From: Neoarius graeffei
Lineage: Eukaryota > Chordata > Actinopteri > Siluriformes > Ariidae
Assembly: GCF_027579695.1 (NCBI RefSeq)
Contig: NC_083579.1
Span: 71,843,371 to 71,907,370 of the forward strand
Length of the DNA: 64,000 nt
Direction of reading: 5' to 3'
Positions 42,663-55,530 of the stretch are shown piece after piece. Within the stretch, counting starts at the first letter, position 1. Every line of letters begins with the position of its first letter. The notes under the pieces are model-generated. The model made no database searches. It was not told where the DNA came from and worked only from the letters and a program-made list of their open reading frames with translations. The translations under genes and the position numbers were made by a program.

Positions 42663-42868
42663 CACCTCTGGGAAGTTTAGAGTAGCGGGTTGACCTGATC
42701 CATGTCTTTGTACTGTGGGAGGAAACTGGCACACCCAGAGGGAACCCACACAGACATGGGGAGAACATGCAAACTATACACAGAAAGTTGGCTGCAAGGT
42801 TTGAAACCAAAATCGTTTCACTGTGATGTGACAGTGCTAAACACTCTAACACTGTGCCATCCGAGCTT
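42663..42868 (-). mobile_element. Partial old SINE, sister of the split copy at 34232
   Basis: Minus-strand SINE head half with GAGGGAACCCACACAGACAT uninterrupted, the empty site of the hAT at 35209. Also continuous where the retroposon at 34444 is inserted. Confidence 0.78.
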
Positions 42869-42869
42869 A

Positions 42870-43240
42870 CAGAACTAGAACAGACAAATCAAGTCCAGTT
42901 GGCGTTATTGTTAGGAATGAGACATAATTCCTACAGAATCATGCTGCTCGACTTAATGTGAAAGAGTGATGAACAAGAGTCCTTGTAACACAGTGACAGT
43001 AAATACAGGCCATAGACTATACAATAACCTTTCAACTCTAATACTGTATCACAATAATGTAAGCAATATATATATAATGTAAAATACAATGTAAAATGAC
43101 TTGTGAGTGAGAGTGATGGAATTCAACTTCATGTGGATGCTGCAGCTGAAATGAACTTCAAATCTTCAACATGCTACCAGTTTTATCAGTGACCTCTACT
43201 GGACACTTCCTGTATTGCGTCCTATTACAGATTGCACTAA
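42870..43240. other. Spacer 3' of A9
   Basis: Copy of the 37301-37690 spacer. Nothing coding is seen. Confidence 0.55.
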
Positions 43241-43278
43241 TCAGAGAACAGATCTTATTTGCAGGTGTTTGGTGTGAA

Positions 43279-43316
43279 GCTTTTTGTTAAACAGAAAGGG
43301 AAGGTGTGTGGCTGTG
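43279..43316 (-). other. RSS of A9
   Basis: Heptamer CACAGCC, 22-bp spacer, nonamer ACAAAAAGC. Confidence 0.85.
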
Positions 43317-43753
43317 TTACTAGCAGCACAGAAATATACTGCACTGTCCTCAGGAGTTAAACTGGATATGAGCAGAAACGCATCCCCTGTGGATTGTCCT
43401 GTAATGTTGAATCGTGCTTTAAACTTTTCCTCAGGAGTGGATCTTCCATACTGGAGCATCCCAATGAGCTCCATGGAGTCACTGACTGTCTTTTGTTGAT
43501 ACCAGTACATGAAGTTATAGCTGGCATCACCATGTTGGCAGTTGAGCTTTGCTTCACTCTCTTTAGGTGTCATGAGTAGATGTTGTGGTGTTTGCTGGAT
43601 GTTGAGGGAAGAGATAACTGCAGCTAAATATAAAAGTGATGTGTATATTTGTTAGAAGAAGTTAGAACAAAGTTATTAAATGAAGTAAGTTTGATAATCA
43701 CACTTACCTTTAAGACTGATCAGAATTATACTTGAGACAATAATTTTAGCCAT
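43317..43753 (-). CDS. TRAV: TRAV segment A9 (family A), intact
   Basis: Leader exon 43708-43753 (donor GTAAGT instead of GTAAGC) and V exon 43317-43617. FR1 TPKESEAKLNC, CDR1 GDASYNF, CDR2 region QYGRSTPEE, HV4 TGQSTGDAF. Cys42, Trp54 and Cys112 are present. Confidence 0.88.
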
Positions 43754-43799
43754 CTTGTCAAGTGTTCTCCAGGCTTCCACTCTGTCAGTAGTGTGCATT

Positions 43800-44535
43800 A
43801 GAATGACAATCAACACTGTTTATACAGTTTCATTTCTCTTTACTGCCCTCTATTGGAATAACTAGAACATTGCTTAAGTGTTAGCTAATGTAATTAGTCA
43901 AGTCGTAAAGTTAAATCGTGTGCAGTAGGATTTATTGTTAGGAATTAAATAGATGAGTATGAGTGAAGAAAAAAAACCTTAAAATGTAACATAAATTAGA
44001 ATTTAATCAAATTTTTTTTTTCTCCATGAATACCTGACACTCATTAGGTGCTGGATCATGTGTGTTGAATGAAATGGAGATTATGTAGAAAAATTCTACA
44101 CTGTCCTCAGGAGTTATACTGGATATGAGCAGAACATTTTAGGAAAAAGAACATTAGTGTTTTTGCAATTTCTAAATAATTAAACTCTTAGCTTATATTA
44201 GTCAGTAATTTATTGTATCGGCGGTTGGTTATTTTAAAGCACATTTAATTTAATCCTTGGAATTTGTCATTATTAGTATGAATTGCCAAACTAAGGTAAA
44301 CAATCATATACCAAAAAATGAACTAATTAATAAATCCAAGACAAAATAATGCAGATACAATAGCATAAATTTGACAGAGGGGGTATGGTCATGCGTCAGT
44401 TATGACAGGAAAAGGAGTGGCAAAGGACAAATAGGTAATGAGTGAGTGTTTACACCTGTGTCTGCTTCATGAAAAGATTATTTATATGCTATTGTTTTAC
44501 AGCAAAATTATAAGTTACGATTAGTTCAGCAAATA
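43800..44535. other. Inter-cassette spacer with a family A relic
   Basis: Promoter flank of A9 (TATA-like near 43820-43826), then common spacer with the relic at about 44098-44135. No gene is seen. Confidence 0.65.
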
Positions 44536-44539
44536 TACA

Positions 44540-44850
44540 ATATATGGTAAATTATTTTTTGATATATGTTTTGTGTATGACAGCTAGCTGTACTTGCAAA
44601 GTGACCTATGTTGAGGTCACAATAAGTGAGCAACGTTTTTCTTCATTTCTAATATTACATACAGTGTAATACTTCCAGGGAATATTACACACTAGTTGAG
44701 AGTAAGGTCAGTTGTTTCTGTTGCTTTCTGTAGCAGTAGCAGCTGGAAAAATGAAGACAAATGTTGCTCAGTTATTGGGACATCAACATAGAGGTCACTT
44801 TGCAAGTACAGCTAGCTGTCTTACACAAAACATGTATCAAAAACTAATTT
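44540..44850. repeat. Inverted repeat of family B flank, second copy
   Basis: Same structure as at 11656-11972: direct flank, GCAGTAGCAGCTGG, then the reversed flank joining the LINE 5' end. Identical junctions show both came from one event. Confidence 0.85.
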
Positions 44851-47800
44851 ATCATACATTCTGTATTGGGGTGTAGTGGGTTCTGGATAGAGGTAGCACC
44901 TTTGATGTCTGGCATGCTGCGTTCTACCTTGTAGAATGGATGGGGACCATTGGTCCTCATCCATCTCCTAATCTCTCACGTGTTAGCTTCAAGCGCCACA
45001 CCCCGGTAAACTGCTTCAGCTGGTGGGCTAAACCACGTGAGGGGGTGGTATTAACACAACATCACTGGGCGAAAGACCTCCTAGATGCAGATCACCAGCC
45101 AGGGCGGAAGGGCTCCCAGATGAACCCAAAGGGCCACGTGTTCATGACCAAGGTGAGCCCCCTTGTGGAGGATTTCGGCTGTGGTCAAGTCTGGAGAGGG
45201 ATGGGCTCTGCCAGGCTCAACTTGCCCTAGACATGCTTCATGAGGATGACAACCATTTCTAATTCCATACCGGATTGGTCATCACCCAGGTTATCAAGGG
45301 TCACACCTTCTGCTGCACATCAGGGCAGAGGTGGAAAAGTATGCAACTGGTGTACAGAGCAGCAAGATTTGTGCCAGGAACAACATCACCATTGGCACCT
45401 GGAATGTTAGAATGCTGAGAACAACAGGCAAAGTGGAAGAACTGGCACACGAGATGACCAGATACCATTGGCACATCCTAGGGCCCTGTGAAGTACCATA
45501 AGGTGGAAGAACATGGGAGAAACAATGACCCAGGACAGTCACAAACTATATTTTAGCGGAAGAGAGGACAAACACGAACAGGGCGTGGGGTTCCTTGTTC
45601 ACAAGGATACCGTGAACACTGTCATGAGCTGTCGTCCAGTGTCCAGTTGACTTATCACCATCTGTCTGAGAACAACCCCTTTAAACATCACAATAGTACA
45701 AGCATAGGCCCCTACATCAGACTATGATGATGATGAAGGGGAGTTTTATAACCAACTCCAAGAACTCTTGAACCAAACTCCCAAGAAATACATCCTTGTT
45801 GTGAAAGGTGATTGGGAAACCAAGATAAAAGAGAACTCCTGCAAAGACTCGGAGGGTGTTTGTGGGCCGCACTGCAACAAAGACACAAATGAATGAGGCT
45901 TGAGGCTTCTGGAATTTGCCAGAAACAACGATCTCCAGCTGGTGAGTACACTTGGTCCACACAAAAAATCCAGATAATGGACATGGCATAGCCCAAATGG
46001 AGAACACCACAATCAGACTACATCATGGTGCAGAGATGGTTTTGATCCAGTGTGAACATTACACAGATACAACGCTTTCCAGGAGCTGACATTGGGAGTG
46101 ACCATGATGTCATGATGATGACATTCCGACTGTGTCCGAAGAAAGTTCACAAGCAGAGTAACACAAGGATCAAGTTTGACCTTGAGAAGCTGGAGGATCC
46201 AGAAGTAGCAGAAGCTTTTCATAAGCAATGAAAGGAGGGAAGTTTGCACCACTCACTCTGATAGATTCAGATGACACATTGATGGTTAGCTTCGACGCAG
46301 CAGTAACAGAAACAGCGAGCAAAATTCTTGGCAAACATCGGCCAGTCAAGAAACCATGGGTCACATCTGACATACTACAGCTGTGCGACAAACGTAGAGA
46401 GTTGAAGAAAAAGAAGAATGAAACAGAAGAAGGAGCAAGCAGCAGAGCAGAATAGGGCAGTAAACAAAGAAATCAAAAAGATCATGATGGAGGCAAAAGA
46501 GAAATGTATCAGTGAGCAATGCCAAGACATTGAAGTGAACCTCAAGAGGAACAACAGCAAGAAAGCATATCAATTGGTGAAAGAACTGACAAGGACAAAA
46601 CAGGGAAAAAGTTCTACAATACAGGACAAAGATGGAAAGTGCCTCACTGAAGACCAAGACATTCTGAAGAGATGGACAGAATAGTGCTCCAACCTGTATA
46701 ACCACAGAACCTTAGGAGATACAGAAGTTCTAAATGTCCCCACAAGCACAGATATTGACAGTCACTCCATCCTTTGAGAAGAAGTGGAAGCAGCAGTAAG
46801 ATCGCTGAAGAAGGGGAAGTCAGCAGGGGTTGACAACATTCCAGCAGAGGTGGTTCAAGCCAGAAGGGATGCCATAATTAGCACCTTACTAAAAATCTGC
46901 AACGCAATCTGGCAGACAGGAGAGTGGCCAACACCATGGACATAGTCACTCATCATCACCCTCCCCAAGAAAGAAAATTTATGATACTGTCAGAACTACC
47001 ACACGATCAGCCTCATATGCCACCCAGGCAAGGTCATGTTGAAGATCTTACTCAACAGACTGAAGCCACAAACAGAGACCATTATTGCTGAAGAATAGGC
47101 AGGATTCAGAGCAGGGCACAGCACAACAGAGCAGATCTTCAACCTCCGAATACTCTTTGAGCGGTACCTCCAACATCAGCAAGACCTCTACCATGTCTGC
47201 ATTGATTTCAAGAAGGCATTTGACAGGGTGTGGCATGCAGCTTTGTGGGTGACCATAAAGTTGTACAACATCAACACGAACCTGATCAAAGTCATCGAAC
47301 AACTGTACAACAAGGCCACCAGTGCAGTGTACTACAACACCAGCATCGGAGAATGGTTTTGAACAACAGTCGGAGTAAGGCAGTGTTGTCTACTCTCTCC
47401 CACTCTTTTCAACATCTTCCTTGAGAGAATCATGACTGATGCACTGGAACATCATGAAGGATCAGTCAGCATCGGTGGCAGAACAATGACAAACCTCCAC
47501 TTCGCAGATGACACTGACAGACTAGCAGGATCAGAAAAAGAGATCACCAGCCTAGTAGAATGCCTGGATAAGGCCTCCACTGCCTACAGCATGGAAATCA
47601 GTGCAGAGAAGACCAAACTGATGACCAACAACACCAATGGCATCAGCACCGATATCAGGGTCAATGGCCAGAAGCTGGAAACAGTTCAAAACTTCAAGTA
47701 CTTGGGAGCCATTGTATCAGACCAGGGATCCAAGCCAGAAGTAGGATGCAGGATTGCACAGACAATAACAGCACTGACAAAACTGAATACCATCTGGAAA

Positions 47801-48396
47801 AATAGAAATATCTCGCTCAGCTCCAAGATCAGACTGATGCACTCCCTTGTCATCCCCATATTCCTGTATGCCTGAGTCATGGACCCTGACTCCAGCTCTG
47901 GAGAGAAGGATACAGGCAACAGATCAAGGTCAAGGTTGTTTTATTTGCCATTTGTGCATAAACCAACAGTTCAGACACATTGAAATTCTTGTGCAGGGCT
48001 CTCTCAGTCAAACAGATTAGAAAATAAAAACACTATAATAAAAATATTAAATATAGAAACACTATACAATATGTTGGGGGGAGGGGAAAAAGGTGATATG
48101 CTCAACATTTTAAATACAAGTATTAAACAGAAGGAGAGGGCAAATGTTAAATAACATTAATAAAATAAAAGGCTAGTCCTGAGTGCTGTTCCTGGATTAT
48201 TAAAAGAGGGGAAAGTTATATAGAAATATTGCACATTTTGGGAGGGGAATGAAAGTTATGTGGGGATATTGCACAGTTAAAATATTGCACATTTATCAAA
48301 GGGTATATGACACATAATCCTGTTTCACAGATAATAGTATATCACATATTGCATATGACAAGTGAAGTGAAGTAGTAATGGTTATTGTTATGCTTA

Positions 48397-49995
48397 TGTG
48401 GCGGATGCTACTATGATGTCTGACTACGCCACCCCTAGGTGGACACTAGGGGAACTGAAATTACCATTACACTCATACCAGGACACAGGTTCGGGTACTG
48501 AGATGACAGAGACGTGTTTCCATACACAGAAATACATTTTATTAATACAAGAGCACTGACGTCAGACTGCTTTAAAAACACACAATAAAAATCACTGCAA
48601 AGCTTCTCAATTGGCCATGGTCACACAGTAAGTCACAATTCATGCATGCCCACATTCAGGGTGGAGAAAACAAACACAGTAAAGGACTTGTTAATTCACA
48701 CCAGAACAGAGGCAGAAGAGCAGGTGTATGGATCTTAAGTAGACTGATTGTTGGTAACACACAAACACTTACACATAAACTCATTCAGACAACACAAGAC
48801 AGACATGCACACACAGGAGCAACTGAGGCACACTGGTGGGCGTCCAGCCGCCCCTCAATATGGATGCCAAGAATCCACCCCAGGCACACGTGTGCAGCAC
48901 CACACTCACCTCACACAACACGACAATTGGTCAGTCACACAGTGAGAACAATCACTACACACAGAAGAGGACCCACCACCTGAAGGACGCTGTCCCCACC
49001 ACCGGCGCTCCGCTCCTGGGTATACAAAAAAACAAGTAATTATGGACCTCACACACCCTCATACACTCACCCATACACACACAGAAACCTACATACAACC
49101 ACACAGTTATGGGCGTCACACACCCACACACACATCCACACACACAGGGGTTCAAAAGACCCAAAACACAAACAAAATAATAAAAAAAAATATAAACAGC
49201 AACAAGAGACTCCACAGCAATAAGCCTCCTCTCTATGATGCAACCCAAAAATGACAAAATGACACGACCAAATAATAAAGAAACAAAAAACCAAACAATG
49301 AGCAAGAAGCCCTTAGCCCTGGCACTCAGCCAAGAGCTGTACTCCACAGTCACTTTACACATGCACACACACGCTCATTCACACAAAGTCTGAGAGCAAA
49401 GAATTCAAGCTGCAATGGCCCACGGTATTGGAGAGCAGAGACGTGGACACGTCAATGCAGTCGTAAACAACGGGCAAGGCATAGCAAAGCAGCAGTTGTT
49501 CTAGCCGGCAAAGTCACTTCCTTGTGAGATGGTATCTGAGTGACACTGATTAATGCACGGAGCTCGTAGCAAGATGCAGCATGCAAATCAAGTAATGATG
49601 CGATAATGCTGAGCAACAACTTGTGGATACAAGGAGCCCACGACAAGATATAGCAGGTGAGCCGAACGATGGTGCATTAACCAGCGTAATATGATGGGAG
49701 ATGTAGTAGCCGCAGTGTATAAAAGATCAGAAGTGCGCCCTGAATTAGGGCTGTATACAAACTATAATATCTCGCCAGTGACGCGATTGGCCGCCAAGAG
49801 AAAGCACAGAGCCAACCAGGGACCAGGGATCAGGTGATTGGCTGTCACAAAGCAACGCAGAGAGCCAACCAAAACGAAAAAGTTGGGGGGGGAGCCCAAT
49901 CATGATCAGCATGATCAGAGTAACGAGAGAGAGAGAGAGAGACCCATGGACATAAGGTAAACAAACTATATTTTCACCCAGTCCATCCTGCCACA
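48397..49995 (-). repeat. 3' LTR of the gypsy element
   Basis: 1599 bp. Contains a CA-rich stretch and a GA microsatellite near its end (about 49927-49942). A purine-rich tract lies just inside it at about 49996-50015. Confidence 0.93.
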
Positions 49996-50058
49996 ATCTA
50001 CCCCACCTTTTAAATCGTCGCCCCGACGATGGCCAAACGATGGCCACAGGCAAGACTG

Positions 50059-53000
50059 CTAGCACAACGATCTTGGAAGGTGGTGGATGTTTGAGTGTTG
50101 CCCAGCCGTGGACCGTGAGGTCCTTCGCAAAGTTGTTGCAACTTCAAAGGGGCCGGGCAGTGAGCCGTCCTCCGGACACGGGAGGCCATTCACCACTATT
50201 TTAGGGACCACAAGGGACGACCCATTAGGACCACTGATAACTGACTCCCCTGGTGGAAGTTCCTCAATCAGAAAAGCAGCACCTGGTGCATCTAGCTCAG
50301 ACACCTGTGGACGGATAGGCCAGTCTGAGATAGCCAAGTCATACTCAATCCCATCCTCTTGCTCAGTTGCCTGCTGAGTGCATGGCAAACCAGTGGATTG
50401 ACCAACCGTAGGAGGCACAGGAGCATTCTCACCAACCACTGACTTTAAAAGGGAGCGATGCACCTGTCGAGACTTACTCGGGTCATCCAATGGTGCCACA
50501 CTATACACTGCACCCCCCTCCTTTGGTGCCTTCAGAACCCGATGCACTGAAGAACTCCACAGGTCATGAATTTTATGACAGCCCCTCATGCCAAGCTCCT
50601 TGAGGTATACCAACTGACCCTCCGGTAGTGGTACCTCTCGGACCTGCTGATCATGGTGGGCCTTCCGACGTGCAGCTGCTGCCTGCAGTCGCTCTCTGGC
50701 TCCATGGAACGCCAATTGCAAGCGGGTCTGATGCTCTTGGACCCATTCATGAACTGTGGTGCCAGAGGGCTCTGGGACATTACCCAATAAAAAGTCCAAG
50801 GGCAACCTTGGTTCTTGCCCGAACATCAGAAAGAACGGCGACTCCCCGGTGGCCTGGTGGGGAGTGGTGTTGTAACAGAACAAAATCTGGGGCAAGCAAG
50901 AATTCCAATCCCTTTTCTGTGAGGTGGGTACAGTTCGCAATAGGTTATGCATGGTTCGATTAAAATGTTCGCACTGCCCATTTCCAGCTGGGTGGTAGGG
51001 GGTAGTGTGCGTTTTCTTAATACCATACAACCCACAAAGCTGCTGGATAAGCCCATTCTCAAAACTACGGCCCTGATCCGAATGGATTCGTCCAGGTACT
51101 CCAAATTTAGTGAACCACTCTCCCACCAGCACCCGTGCCACAGTAGAGGCACGTTGGTCGCTTGTCGGTACAGCCAAGGTGTACTTGCTGAAAATATCAG
51201 TCATCACAAGCACATGTTCTTGCCCATTTCTGGCAGGCTCCAGGGTAGTGAAATCAATGGCCAGGATCTCGTTCGGTCGACTCGCCAGTAGATGGCCCAT
51301 AAAGCTCTGTGCGGTTGGATTACTGTCCTTGGCCACCTGACACCGATCACAAGACAGACACCAGTCTGCCACATCAGAGGCCATACCAGGCCAAAAACAC
51401 CGCTGCCGTAGAAGCTCCAGAGTCCTCTCTATCCCCTGGTGGCCGTGTTGCTGGTGAGCCTGCGTCAACACCTCTTTCTGCATTGCCTTAGGCAACAACA
51501 GCTGGAATATCATCTCACCTCCTTCTGAACGGAACACCTTTCGGTAGACAATGCCATCTTGCTCCACCAGGCGATCCCACTGTTTCAGTAGGGCTAATGC
51601 AGACAGTGAGGCCTGTTTGCGCTCCTGGCCACTAGGACGTTCCCCCCGCCTCCAGAAACCCAAGGCTTCCCTAAGGGTGGGGTCTGCCTGCTGAAGAGCA
51701 ATGATGTCGGCTGTGGTATGAGTTGGTAAAACCAAAACGGCCGACTGGGCAGCCGTGACCATCCCTGGCTGCAGCACTTGCTGCAATGGCTGTGGAAGGG
51801 CCATGCCTGGGGCTAAAGCCTCAGTCATCTGGGAATCTGTGGGGTGCAGCCTAGACAGAGCGTCTGCATTTACATTACTCCGCCCCGACCGATATTTGAC
51901 CTCATAGTCAAAAGATGCAAGTTGGCCCAGCCAACGCTGCTTGGTAGCACCAAGTTTAGCTGTGGCCAGGTGGCTCAATGGGTTATTATCTGTATAAACT
52001 GCATTTGTGCCCTAACAGGTATTCACGAAATTTTTCTGTCATGGCCCACTTAAGGGCCAAAAACTCCAATTTCATTGAACTATAATTCTGCATGTTTCTT
52101 TCTGCCGGTCTCAACCCTCTACTGGCATAGGCTATGGGCCGAACTCTGCCCCCTTGCTCCTGTGAGAGCACCGCACCCAAGCCTCCATGACTCGCATCAA
52201 CCTCCAAAATGAAAGGAAGTGTAAAGTCTGCATATGCCAATACGGGGGTAGTGGTCAGCTTGGTCTTCAAAGCCTTAAAACTGGCTTCACACTCACTGGA
52301 CCAGGTTGGTATAGTTGCCTTCCAAGGACCTGCCTTAGAGGCTGCGTTGGTCAGCTCAGCTACCAACCGATGCAACGGGGCAGCTAACTTGGCAAAACCT
52401 TCCACAAATCGTCTATAATAGCTCGCAAATCCCAAGAAAGATCGTAGCTCAGAGACGGTGGTAAGAGTTGGCCAAGACGAAACCACCTCGACCTTACTAG
52501 GGTCAGTGGCTACACCTTGGTTCGAGATGACATGGCCCAAATACTTTACTTGCTGCTGGAAAAACGCACACTTCGAGAGTTTCACCTTCAGCCCTTCGCA
52601 CTCCAGTCGTCCCAGCACCACACCCAGCCTTTCGAGATGTTGCTCCACGGACACAGAATGGACCACAATGTCATCAAGGTAAAGAAGCACTGATTGACCT
52701 TGTTGGTCACCAAATATCCGCTGCATTAAGCGTTGGAAGGTGCTGGGAGCGTTACAGAGCCCGAAGGGCATACGGTTATACTCAAAAAGTCCAAAAGGTG
52801 TGCAAAAAGCAGTTTTGGGCCTGTCCTCCTCTCGAACTGGTACCTGGTTGTAGCCACTGGCCAAGTCAAGAGCAGAAAAAAATTGCGCACCTGTCAGTGC
52901 ATCCAAGGACTCATCTATGCGTGGAAGTGGAAATGCATCCCTCCTCGTCTTGCTATTTAATTGACGATAGTCCACACACATACGCAGACTGCCATCCTTC

Positions 53001-54196
53001 TTTTTCACAAGAATGATGGGAGACGCGTAGGGACTACAACTTTCTCGGATTACTTGCATTTCCAACAATTGATTAATGTGTTCCTTCACCAGCTCGTACT
53101 CTGAAGGGGGTATGCGTCGGTAACGTTGCTGCACTGGGGTGCTATCCTGAAGGGGAATCTCATGAGCAATCAGGTTAGTACACCCCAAGTCTAACTCGGT
53201 GGCCGCAAAGACATGAGTGTACTTCCTTAACAAAGAACGTACCTTCTTTTAGTCCTCCAAGGACAAAGACGACAAGTCCAAGGTGTCGATCTGGTCAGGC
53301 ACGGTAGGTAATACTGACTGAGAAGACACAGTCGCGATGTATGATGGCTCTTCCATAATACCTGCTGGTAAACTTACAAGGTGAGTATGTTCCAGTTCAC
53401 CCATAACAGTGCGGGGATAAAGCAATACATCCATAGTGCCCACATTGACAACTGGTATGTAGGCTGTACCTCGAACAACTCGCACCAATGCAGGAGAAAC
53501 TAACAAGCCTGCGGGTAAGCCCGACTCTGGGGGTTCTAACAACACCGTGGCTCCAGAATAATGATCCAAACAAGTTCCAGCCACCAGCTTCATGGTACCA
53601 CCTGGTATCCTACAAGCCCTTTTACCTCTCACCTTAACCCGACCTGTGACCCTCCCAGATGACTGCAGACTACTGCCATAACATCGCTGGAAGGCATCTT
53701 GGATGGGGGCCGGTGCCCCTGACACAGAAGGTAAGTCAAACAGACCTGGTCCATGACTGCCGAAAAGCTCCTTGAAACATTTCTGAATGACATTCATCCC
53801 TAAAACAACAGGTGTTGAAATGTTTGACGTATTTGGTGGGTCCTGAACCACCAATACACCACACTGAAGCATCAACTTCCCACAAAGCTCCACGTCCATT
53901 TCTAGGTAGCCAATATATGGAATAACTAAGCCATTGGCTGCCCTAAGTTGTAACCAATGACAGGAGTGAAGGCGCTCCTGTCCCCAAGGCTTAAAATGCT
54001 GTAAAAAGAAGCTTTCTGTAACAGTGGTCACCATGGACCCCGTTTCCACCAAGCAAGGCACCTTAACCCCTCCCAGAACAATATCAACATGCGGGTAGGA
54101 GGCCATTAATTTCAAAACACTGATCAAATTTGGAGCTTCACTTCCTGAGCCAAGAACTGCCCCACCGGATGTGTGGCTCTGCAATCCGGCGGGCAC
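50059..54196 (-). mobile_element. pol region of the gypsy element, broken
   Basis: In order on the minus strand: an aspartic-protease region; reverse transcriptase with the YLDD active-site box; RNase H (VDASHGGLGAVLSQ); integrase with an HHCC zinc region (CDRCQVAKD) and a DDE core (IDFTTLEP, HSDQGRSFE), then a C-terminal domain. This order defines Ty3/gypsy. About two breaks are present. Confidence 0.9.
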
Positions 54197-55296
54197 TAGT
54201 TTCCTGAGGGCGAGGGTCTGTGGACATTGCTACCTGAAGATGAATTCTGCGTGAGGCCTTGAGGCCTCAATGGTACTCGAACCCCATCGCATTCGCTAGC
54301 GACATGGCCAGGCTGTTGACAACGACGGCATATTAGTGGCCCAGTATGGGGCGAGCGACTTCGCATGTTGGACCGTTGTAATTGGACAATACTCTGGGTG
54401 AGCTGTTGCAGCTGCTCTTGCTGACAACGCAATTGTTCCTGCTGCAACCTCAACATTTCCTTCATGTCACTCACCTCGGAAGATGATGACGATGACTGAG
54501 GCAGGTCATGTGGGCTTCCTTGTACCTTATACTGGATGCCGAGGGCTGCAGGAACAGAATGACTGCGACTCCTCATGCTACTGGGCATCCCCTCTCTCTC
54601 CCACCTAATAGCTTCCTTCCGAACCTCTAACAACGTGGCGGTAGGTTTTCCTCGCACCATCTGCTTTAGCTGCCTGCATAAAGCGCCATCGAGGACGTGC
54701 TCAACAAACTGGTCTCTAAGTAAAGCTTCAGCATTTGGCATACCATCAGGGGCTTGGTTCTTTACCTTGTCCATGAGTTTCAACAAACTCAACAAAAACT
54801 CTTGGAGAGTTTCCCCTTCCTGCTGCCGCTGAGAGAAAAACGCCTCCTGTAATGCTACATACGACTCAGCACAACGGTAAAGCTCTTTCAGTATAGCAAT
54901 TATGCGATCTGGATCCCTCCGGTCAGCCCTAGGCCGATACTTTATCTCGTCATGTGCTTCCCCCTCTAAATGGTCATACAAGAAATCAGCTTTATCAATT
55001 CCTTCCAGATGCCGTGCCCTCATGCTGGCCTGTGCCTCCTCCAGCCACTCACTCAACCGTTGCCCTGACCTCCCACTAAACACGGGACATTTACGTTCGC
55101 GTGGGATGAAAACCAACCTTTCTGTTACCGGGGCAGCGGCTGCACCATCACTACTAGGCACAGAGTTGTTAGTTGTTGCACCATCAATTGCTGCAGCAGA
55201 CGAGGAAGCTGGGGCCCACTCTTGACGTAACCTTTCATTATCTTCTCTCAACTGGGCCACCAAGTCCTTCAACATCTGTATCTCTTCTACTGCCAT
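54196..55296 (-). mobile_element. gag of the gypsy element
   Basis: About 366 residues: N-terminal coiled coil, a retrotransposon capsid region (ECPVFSGRSG-like RKCPVFSGRSGQ), a Gln-rich helix and one CCHC zinc knuckle (CRRCQQPGHVASEC) near the end. It overlaps the start of pol slightly. It looks whole. Confidence 0.9.
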
Positions 55297-55530
55297 ACTA
55301 ACTCAGATCCCAACAACAGTACAATCAAGCCAACACAATCAACACCCTTACCTGACACGTTATAGATCGCCACAAGAATAACTGCTGCTTTGCCTAAGAA
55401 CAGAGGAAAAGACGTGCAATAAGTGTTTTTTTATGCAGATGCTCTCAAACCAAACATTTATACACCAAACTACAGAATGGAACATAAATCTCTGTCAATA
55501 CTCAGTAACATCCTGCTGACTACGCCAAAT

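Noticed and set aside
48642-49368. ORFs of 65-137 residues in both LTRs
   Set aside because: They are in the LTRs of the gypsy element, rich in simple CA repeats, with no protein-like features.
54575-55225. Plus-strand ORFs opposite the gag region
   Set aside because: Antisense shadows of gag.
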